Of a DNA stretch of 12,772 nucleotides, positions 7,930 to 12,772 are shown in pieces; positions within the stretch are counted from its first letter, which is position 1; every line of letters starts with the position of its first letter. Under the pieces are notes generated by a model that saw nothing but the letters and a program-made list of their open reading frames with translations, was not told the origin of the DNA and made no database searches. Made by a program: the position numbers and the translations under genes. Source of the stretch: Pirellulales bacterium (GTDB lineage: Bacteria; Planctomycetota; Planctomycetia; Pirellulales; JAICIG01); NCBI GenBank assembly GCA_025924495.1, contig JAICIG010000224.1:1-12772 (forward strand), read 5' to 3'.

Positions 7930-9696
7930 TTACGTGCCGGTAAAGTCGCGAACCTTGTCGCGAACGATCGTCAATCCCAGCCGTGTCGCGTTCGGCTCGC
8001 CGCGAGCTAGCGCTTCGGCCATGTGCAACGCTTGCTGCGGCGTGGCTTGTGCAGGCAACGGCGGCTCGAATGGGTCGGTGACCGCTTCGATGACGACGGG
8101 CCCGGGAGTTTTGAAGGCCAGTTCGAGCGTCGAACGAATTTCATCCGGTCGTTCGACGCGGTATCCTTTGGCGCCCGCGGCCTCCGCAAAGCGGACAAAA
8201 TCGAAGGGTTGCAACTGAATGCCGAACTCCGGATTGCCGAGGAACACCATCTGCTCCCACATGATCTGGCCGAGCACATTGTTCTTGATCACCACGACCT
8301 TGATCGGCAACTCGTACTTGACCGACGTCAGCAGCTCCTGCATGAGCATGGTGAAACCGCCGTCGCCGACAACGGCGACGACCTGCCGGCCTGGATAAGC
8401 GATTTGCGCCGCATTGGCGTAGGGCAAGCCAGGCGCCATCGTGGCCAGAGTTCCGGAGAGCGAATACATCTGATTGCGGCGGGTGCGAATATGGCGGGCC
8501 GTCCAGGTCGTGATCGTGCCGCAGTCCGTTGTCACAATGGCGTCGTCGGCCAACAGATCGCTGACGGCTCGCACGACGCGTTGTGGCTTCAACGGCACGT
8601 CGTCTCGCGATTCGCGCTGGTCCATCAGTTCCAGCCATTCTTTGTATCTCTTCTGCGCCGCCTCCAAGAAAGAGCGATCCGCATTCGGAACCAGCATGGG
8701 CATCAATTCCTGCAGCGTGGCCTTCGCGTCGCCAGTCAGGCCCACGTCGATCGGGTAGCGCATGCCGATTCGCTCCGAGTAGCGATCGATCTGCACGGCG
8801 CGGGCCTGGCCGGGCTTCGGCAGGAATTTCACATAGGGGAAATTCGAACCAATCATGAACAACGTATCGCACTCTTCCATCGCCTTTTCGCTGGCTAGCG
8901 TGCCCACCAGCCCGAGACCGCCTGTGGTGAAGGGAGAGTCGTCGGGGATCAGCGCTTTACCCAAGAGAGCCTTGACGACAGGCGCCCCAAGTACATCGGC
9001 GACCTGTTCGATCTCGGTTCCGGCCCCCAACGCCCCTTGACCGGCGAGGATTGCGATTCGTTTGCCGGCATTGAGGATCTCGGCCGCCGCTTCCAGCTCT
9101 TTCTTGCGCGGCACGACCAGGTCAGGCGTCCAGGCTGTCGCCGTATGGGCCTTTCCCTTGACGTTCATCACCGAATAATGAGAGTTCTTGGCGGGCCAAT
9201 CTTGCACGTCGACGGGGCAGACGATGTGCGCGACGCCTCGCCGCGATAAGGCGGAGCGGCAAGCGGAATCGACGAGCAACTGAGCATGCTCGGGCCCCAG
9301 CACCTGCTCGCTGAAAACCGCCACATCTGAGTACAATGCCAGGATATCCATTTCCTGCTGAAAGCCCGTGCCGATCAGGTCGTGGTACGTCTGGCCGGTG
9401 ATAGCCAAGACCGGCTGCAGGTCGAGCTTGGCGTCGTAAAGGCCATTGAGCAGGTGAACCGCCCCAGGGCCGGAGGTCGACAGGCAAACGCCGATCTTGC
9501 CCGTGAATTTGGCATACGCGCACGCCATGAAGGCCGCCCCTTCTTCGTGCCGCACTTGAATGAAGCGAATCTTGTCCTGCCGCTTGCGGAGCGCCTCCAT
9601 AATGCCGTTGTTGCCGTCACCGGGGAAACCAAAAATCACCGAGACGCCCCAATGAAGCAGCCGCTCAATCAAGAGATCGGATGTCGTGTTCGCCAT
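7930..9696 (-). CDS. ThDP-dependent pyruvate oxidase / pyruvate:quinone oxidoreductase-like enzyme (PoxB/YdaP type)
   Basis: This is a 588-residue thiamine diphosphate enzyme. The PYR domain spans about 1-175, with the activating Glu in RHEEGAAFMA (49-58) and the GPGAVHLLNGLYDA turn. The central domain spans about 195-335, and the PP domain about 370-550. The ThDP/Mg motif is GDGGF (444-448) through NN (472-473), followed by VLGQIMWEQMVFLGNPEFG. The closest families by eye are PoxB and Bacillus YdaP, which oxidatively decarboxylate pyruvate to acetate or acetyl phosphate; acetolactate synthase or another ThDP oxidase is less likely. ATG 9696 is chosen because AGAAGGGG lies 7-8 bases upstream and the family starts near here; the open frame further upstream is unlike any protein. 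It leads a two-gene minus-strand unit with the FAD/Fe-S dehydrogenase. Electron acceptor and substrate are inferred. Confidence 0.85.
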   Translation of the reverse strand: MANTTSDLLIERLLHWGVSVIFGFPGDGNNGIMEALRKRQDKIRFIQVRHEEGAAFMACAYAKFTGKIGVCLSTSGPGAVHLLNGLYDAKLDLQPVLAITGQTYHDLIGTGFQQEMDILALYSDVAVFSEQVLGPEHAQLLVDSACRSALSRRGVAHIVCPVDVQDWPAKNSHYSVMNVKGKAHTATAWTPDLVVPRKKELEAAAEILNAGKRIAILAGQGALGAGTEIEQVADVLGAPVVKALLGKALIPDDSPFTTGGLGLVGTLASEKAMEECDTLFMIGSNFPYVKFLPKPGQARAVQIDRYSERIGMRYPIDVGLTGDAKATLQELMPMLVPNADRSFLEAAQKRYKEWLELMDQRESRDDVPLKPQRVVRAVSDLLADDAIVTTDCGTITTWTARHIRTRRNQMYSLSGTLATMAPGLPYANAAQIAYPGRQVVAVVGDGGFTMLMQELLTSVKYELPIKVVVIKNNVLGQIMWEQMVFLGNPEFGIQLQPFDFVRFAEAAGAKGYRVERPDEIRSTLELAFKTPGPVVIEAVTDPFEPPLPAQATPQQALHMAEALARGEPNATRLGLTIVRDKVRDFTGT

Positions 9697-10140
9697 AGGA
9701 GGTCCCCTTCTGTTAGACGGCGATTCGAATGGAACGCATGCACGAGCCGCTCGGGCTGGACAAGCGATGGGCGCAGTCGCGCAACTCCGCTGCCGCGCCA
9801 TGTGCAGATCCGCTGACCGCGATGACGCACTCGAACGCAATTGTCATTCCTTTGCCAGAAGCAATGCGCTGGAACATGCATGGCGCTCTTGGCATGCAAA
9901 TCCACCGTCAGATTGCCGGACTCCCGGCGGCTTCTGGACAGATCCTGGCCAAGCGTGTCGGCTAAGCAGCAATCATCCTGGCGGCAGTCGCTTCGCGCAG
10001 AGCGACCGTGAAGGCAGTCACTCAATGCGGGGCATCGCTAGCATGAACCATCAATGCCTGCGCCTTACCGCCAGCGGTGGTTCCTTGACGATCAAATACC
10101 GACCTGCGGCGCCAAGCCAGTCGGTCCGTATCATAGGTAA

Positions 10141-10610
10141 GATTTTTGCGCCGAAATGGCGCCAATCTTGTCCAAGGGCCCGGCGTTCTAGCGCCGCGAA
10201 TCGGGAAAGCAACCCTGCGACGTGAAGATGGCCAAGTTCGCTTGGGCATGTTGGAAAACTTGACCATCTTGGCGGATGAGGCGATGGCAAGATGCCGGGC
10301 ATCATCTAGCCGGCATATAAACAGGATTCGGCAGTCCGTGATCGAGGAACGGGTGATTCGCCCAAGGCGCTCACGTTCGAATGGCCGCCTTGGGAGCATT
10401 GGCCATGTTGGCGGCCGATTAGCCAGACGTTGCCCTTCAGATCTCAGCTTTGGCGAGCAAAATCAGCAACGAATGACAAAGTTGGCCAAGTTGGCGCGGC
10501 CGCCTTGGGCAAATTGGCCGTCTGGGCGATCGCCAGGCGGGATGGATTGGAAACGTAGGCCCATCCAATCGGTGAACGCCAGGTGACAAAATGCGGTTAA
10601 CGCATCGGCA
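10141..10610. repeat. TTGG/CCAA-rich cluster of short direct and inverted repeats
   Basis: The words TTGG or CCAA occur roughly 17 times in about 420 bp, where about 3 would be expected at this base composition. There is a 14-bp inverted repeat with one mismatch (AAGATGGCCAAGTT at 10225-10238 and AACTTGACCATCTT at 10257-10270). A 9-bp perfect inverted repeat CCCAAGGCG / CGCCTTGGG lies at 10361-10369 and 10386-10394. A 22-nt direct repeat, 19 of 22 identical, begins GGCCGCCTTGGG at 10383-10404 and 10498-10519. ATGCCGG / CCGGCAT near 10292-10316 and ATGCG...CGCAT at 10591-10605 are further small palindromes. Function unknown. Confidence 0.6.
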
Positions 10611-10703
10611 GCATTCGCACGACGCTACGATTCGCACCTGTCCCAAGGCGACCTAGGAAATCGGCCGCCTCGCGCGATAGAATGGGACGACTTGAGTCAG
10701 ATA

Positions 10704-10730
10704 ATTCCGACTTCCGCATTCCGACTTCCG
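10704..10730 (+). repeat. Tandem direct repeat ATTCCGACTTCCG (two copies, period 14)
   Basis: ATTCCGACTTCCG occurs at 10704-10716 and again at 10718-10730, separated by one C, with a degenerate continuation AATTTCCC after it. It lies just upstream of the ispG ribosome site, and it lies inside the longest open ispG frame, which argues against the upstream ATG 10682 as the start. Confidence 0.85.
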
Positions 10731-10738
10731 AATTTCCC

Positions 10739-10743
10739 AGGAG
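10739..10743 (+). promoter_or_regulatory. Ribosome binding site AGGAG for ispG
   Basis: AGGAG lies 10 bases before GTG 10754. The alternative ATG 10682 has no such site. The spacing is slightly long, so this is moderate support. Confidence 0.55.
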
Positions 10744-10753
10744 TTTCGACCTC

Positions 10754-11896
10754 GTGGAGCTTACGCGCAATCCTACCCGGCCAGTTCGGATCGGCTCGGT
10801 GACAATCGGAGATCGCCGGCCGGTGGCGGTGCAGAGCATGACCGCCACCCATACGCAGGATATCGAGGCCACGGTAGCCCAGGTCAACGCGCTGGTCGAG
10901 GCGGGGGCCGATATCGTGCGGATCGCCGTCGATAACACGCGTGACGCAGAAGCGCTGGCGGAAATCCGCCGCCGCACCAAGGCCAATCTGTCGGTCGACC
11001 TGCAAGAAAACTATCGGCTGGCCGTGCAAGTGGCGCCGCACGTCGATAAGGTCCGATACAACCCGGGACATCTTTATCATCACGAGCGCGAAAAGCCTTG
11101 GCAGGATAAGGTCAAATTCCTGGCGGACGTGGCGGGCGAGAATGACTGCGCCATGCGCGTCGGCGTCAATTGCGGTTCGGTCGATCCTGCCAAGCTCGAC
11201 AAATACGACGCCGAAGACTCGATTACGCCGATGATCGAGAGCGCGCTGGAGCACTGCGAGCTGCTCGATTCGATCGGTTTCACGCGGTTCTGTGTGTCGC
11301 TCAAAGATTCCGACCCGAAGAAGGTCATCGAGGTCAATCGCCGCTTCGCCGCCGAGCGTCCCGATGTGCCAATTCACCTGGGGGTGACCGAGGCCGGCAT
11401 GCCGCCCGACGGGATCATCAAGACCCGAATTGCGTTTGAGCAACTGATCAGCCGCGGCATCGGCGACACGATCCGCGTCTCGCTGACGGTGCCCAATGCT
11501 CGTAAACCCGAGGAGATTGCTGCAGGGCGACAGATTCTGGCCGATATCGCTGCGGGCCGAGTCCGCAGTGTGGTCGACTATGGCCTGCAGACGTTGAACA
11601 TTATTAGTTGCCCCAGTTGCTCGCGAGTCGAGAACGAGGCCTTCATCGAGCTGGCCCAACAAGTGAAGGAAATGACCGCGTACGCCAAGGACTATTCCAT
11701 CACCATCGCCGTGATGGGATGCCGCGTAAATGGTCCTGGCGAGACAGACGATGCCGATCTGGGGCTGTGGTGCGGTCCGAATTTCGTCAACCTTAAACGA
11801 GGCGGCGAAGAGCTGGGAGCTTATCCCTACGATGCGATTTTGCCCAAATTAAAACACGAACTGGATGCCCTAATTGACGGCAGAGCAATGGTTTAA
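10754..11896 (+). CDS. ispG: 4-hydroxy-3-methylbut-2-enyl diphosphate synthase (flavodoxin/ferredoxin)
   Basis: IspG (GcpE) converts methylerythritol cyclodiphosphate to HMBPP, the next-to-last step of the MEP isoprenoid pathway, using a [4Fe-4S] cluster in the cytoplasm. From GTG 10754 the protein has 380 residues, close to E. coli IspG (372). The TIM-barrel part opens with [23 protein letters not shown]. The cluster ligands are CPSC (C286, C289) and C323 in [11 protein letters not shown], with Glu330 as the cluster-side Glu. It is the compact two-domain form without the extra A* domain known from plants and chlamydiae. The start is GTG after AGGAG; the ATG at 10682 would add residues encoded by an intergenic-type tandem repeat. 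The gene is apparently transcribed alone or with the downstream secreted-protein gene. Certain by motif. Confidence 0.97.
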   Translation: MELTRNPTRPVRIGSVTIGDRRPVAVQSMTATHTQDIEATVAQVNALVEAGADIVRIAVDNTRDAEALAEIRRRTKANLSVDLQENYRLAVQVAPHVDKVRYNPGHLYHHEREKPWQDKVKFLADVAGENDCAMRVGVNCGSVDPAKLDKYDAEDSITPMIESALEHCELLDSIGFTRFCVSLKDSDPKKVIEVNRRFAAERPDVPIHLGVTEAGMPPDGIIKTRIAFEQLISRGIGDTIRVSLTVPNARKPEEIAAGRQILADIAAGRVRSVVDYGLQTLNIISCPSCSRVENEAFIELAQQVKEMTAYAKDYSITIAVMGCRVNGPGETDDADLGLWCGPNFVNLKRGGEELGAYPYDAILPKLKHELDALIDGRAMV

Positions 11897-12057
11897 GCAA
11901 TTTCATCGGCGTGGACAGACGCGACGGCCGCCTTCGTTGCCGCTGCCGGATGTTAAAAACGCAAAAACTTCTATTGATGCGTGACAACGAGGTCGATACT
12001 AGGTACCTTATGGGGGCAATTTGTACTGAATACAACGGTTGTCCGGCCATTTTAACC

Positions 12058-12063
12058 AAGGAG
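12058..12063 (+). promoter_or_regulatory. Ribosome binding site AAGGAG that fixes the secreted-protein start
   Basis: AAGGAG lies 6 bases before ATG 12070. The open frame extends upstream to ATG 11911, but that extension has no ribosome site and would bury the signal peptide. Confidence 0.8.
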
Positions 12064-12069
12064 ATTCTC

Positions 12070-12519
12070 ATGAAGCGTCGTTCGTTGATTGCACTGGTCG
12101 TGTGCGCGATGTTTGCGGGCGGCTTGTATGCGGCAGAAGAGATCAGCCTGAAGGACGCCAAGTGCCCAGTGGCCGGCAACAAGCCCGCCAAGGCCGGCAC
12201 TGAAGTCGATTACAAGGGCGGCAAGGTCTTTTTCTGCTGTCAGAATTGCCCCAAGGCCTTCGCGGCCAATAAGGAAAAGTACGCCGCCAAGGCGAACATG
12301 CAGTTGGTCGCCACGAAGCAGGCCAAAGAAGTAAAGTGCCCGCTTTCGGGTCAGGACCTGAATCCGGACACCGCGATCGAAGTGGCCGGCGTAAAGGTCT
12401 GCTTCTGCTGCAACAATTGCAAAGGCAAGGTCGCCAAGGCCAAGGGGGATGAGCAGATCAACCTGGTCTTCAGCGACGCCGCCTTCGAGAAGGGCTTCGA
12501 AGTCGAGAAGGCGAAGTAG
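12070..12519 (+). CDS. Secreted cysteine-rich protein with two YHS/TRASH-like CP...FCCxxC modules
   Basis: This is a 149-residue protein with a signal peptide (MKRRSLIALVVCAMFAGGLYA, cleavage near residue 21-22), so it is exported. The mature part holds two similar halves. The first has KCPVAG (C32), then a V-Y-GGKV strand and FFCCQNC (C56, C57, C60). The second has KCPLSG (C90), then VAGVKV and CFCCNNC (C111, C113, C114, C117). This layout resembles YHS/TRASH-type small metal-binding domains, so a role in binding copper or another soft metal outside the cytoplasm is plausible but unproven. The rest is lysine- and alanine-rich. It follows ispG by 173 bp with its own ribosome site and ends in a strong terminator. 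No pathway link to ispG is evident. Confidence 0.85.
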   Translation: MKRRSLIALVVCAMFAGGLYAAEEISLKDAKCPVAGNKPAKAGTEVDYKGGKVFFCCQNCPKAFAANKEKYAAKANMQLVATKQAKEVKCPLSGQDLNPDTAIEVAGVKVCFCCNNCKGKVAKAKGDEQINLVFSDAAFEKGFEVEKAK

Positions 12520-12551
12520 TCCTTCCCACTCGATTGCCGTTTGAATTTTGC

Positions 12552-12590
12552 ACAGCGGGCGTCTGCTTTCAGACGCCCGCTGTTTGCTTT
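12552..12590 (+). terminator. Intrinsic terminator after the secreted cysteine-rich protein gene
   Basis: A perfect 14-bp GC-rich stem (ACAGCGGGCGTCTG at 12552-12565 pairing with 12570-12583) with loop CTTT is followed by TTGCTTT. It begins 32 bp after the stop codon. The T-run is interrupted, but the stem is very strong. Confidence 0.8.
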
Positions 12591-12622
12591 CTGGTCTTGG
12601 CCGTTCGGCAATAGAGCGCCAC

Positions 12623-12708
12623 ACTAACCCGAAGCGCCAGCGAGGGATGGCGGTCGCCAGCAGGCGACCCTTCGAGGCCGGTCGCCCTCGCTCGCGCTTC
12701 GGGTTAGT
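12623..12708. repeat. REP-like intergenic palindromic element (ACTAACCCGAAGCGC arms)
   Basis: A perfect 15-bp inverted repeat (12623-12637 with 12694-12708) encloses a second pairing, GCGAGGG / CCCTCGC (12640-12646 with 12685-12691), and an inner hairpin GGTCGCC-AGCA-GGCGACC (12652-12669). The long, nested, imperfect fold looks like a dispersed intergenic palindrome. I recall arms of this TAACCCGAAGCG type as common in Pirellulales genomes; that recollection is not checked here. Confidence 0.75.
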
Positions 12709-12724
12709 ATGGGCCGATGAATAA

Positions 12725-12736
12725 TTCGGGCTAGTG
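12725..12736 (+). repeat. Half copy of the palindromic element arm
   Basis: TTCGGGCTAGT at 12725-12735 matches the right arm TTCGGGTTAGT (12698-12708) at 10 of 11 positions. It may be the start of a second element running out of the window; no matching left arm is visible before it. Confidence 0.45.
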
Positions 12737-12772
12737 TTCGCCGCAGCCGCTTGTTCGGCCCGCGGACTGAAA

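Larger units (their letters stand above)
9697..10753. other. Gene-free kilobase between divergent poxB-like and ispG genes
   Basis: This divergent spacer should carry the promoters of both flanking genes. I examined its open frames on both strands: none has a ribosome site together with protein-like composition. The left part (9697-10020) shows nothing distinctive beyond small hairpins such as GTCGCT...AGCGAC near 9986. The right part is rich in short repeats, listed separately. No clear -35/-10 pair could be assigned. Confidence 0.6.

Noticed and set aside
8023..8898. Long plus-strand open frame opposite the PoxB-like gene
   Set aside because: It is an antisense shadow; His/Arg-rich translation with no family likeness.
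9697..9840. N-terminal extension of the PoxB-like enzyme
   Set aside because: It has low-complexity, non-homologous sequence; ATG 9696 has a ribosome site and fits the family length.
9686..10225. Open frame of about 180 codons in the spacer upstream of ispG
   Set aside because: No ribosome site, odd composition, and it overlaps the start of the PoxB-like gene.
10022..10586. Open frames on both strands across the TTGG-rich block
   Set aside because: Arg/Pro/Trp-rich translations without family likeness or ribosome sites; they are explained by GC-rich repeats.
10697..11662. 321-codon minus-strand open frame opposite ispG
   Set aside because: It is an antisense shadow of a certain gene; no ribosome site and no recognisable domain.
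11974..12000. Possible promoter TTGATG / GATACT before the secreted-protein gene
   Set aside because: The spacing is only 15 bp and the match is modest, so I do not call it.
11911..12069. N-terminal extension of the secreted cysteine-rich protein
   Set aside because: It would hide a clear signal peptide; AAGGAG and ATG 12070 define the start.

Overview
The window is a GC-rich bacterial chromosome segment that most resembles a planctomycete of the Pirellulales type. Three things suggest this. An ECF-like sigma factor is directly coupled to a transmembrane Hanks-type kinase that carries a zinc-finger anti-sigma motif. The window ends with an intergenic palindrome built on TAACCCGAAGCG. There is also a short secreted protein rich in FCCxxC motifs. 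The taxonomic call is inference from gene style; there is no rRNA or other marker in the window.

Layout. Positions 1-1383 (+) hold the 3' end of an acetamidase/formamidase-family gene and a TIM-barrel amidohydrolase, probably one transcription unit for small-molecule amide or ring hydrolysis. Their end abuts, with no spacer, the stop codon of a minus-strand signalling pair at 1384-4465. In that pair a sigma factor (upstream) overlaps by 8 bp a kinase with cytoplasmic zinc-finger and kinase domains, one membrane helix and a duplicated external domain. Positions 4466-4766 are non-coding apart from a possible remnant of a formylglycine-generating-enzyme-type C-terminus.

Positions 4767-9696 (-) hold two redox enzymes, probably co-transcribed. 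A ThDP enzyme of the pyruvate oxidase/PoxB-YdaP type comes first, followed by a large FAD plus Fe-S D-2-hydroxyacid dehydrogenase (YdiJ/GlcD-GlpC type) with a C-terminal membrane helix. A route from a D-2-hydroxyacid such as D-lactate through pyruvate to acetate, with electrons passed to quinone, would explain the pair; the substrates are inferred.

Positions 9697-10753 form a gene-free kilobase whose second half is dense in TTGG/CCAA words, short direct repeats and inverted repeats. It ends with a 14-nt-period tandem repeat just before ispG (+), the [4Fe-4S] enzyme of the MEP isoprenoid pathway. After ispG comes a short secreted protein with two copies of a CP...FCCxxC metal-binding-like module, which ends in a strong intrinsic terminator. 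The last 150 bp contain a REP-like palindromic element and a half copy of it.

I saw no tRNA, rRNA, CRISPR array, transposase, phage gene or defence cassette. The most interesting content is the sigma/kinase receptor with its duplicated external domain, the twin-motif secreted cysteine protein, and the repeat-rich spacer upstream of ispG.
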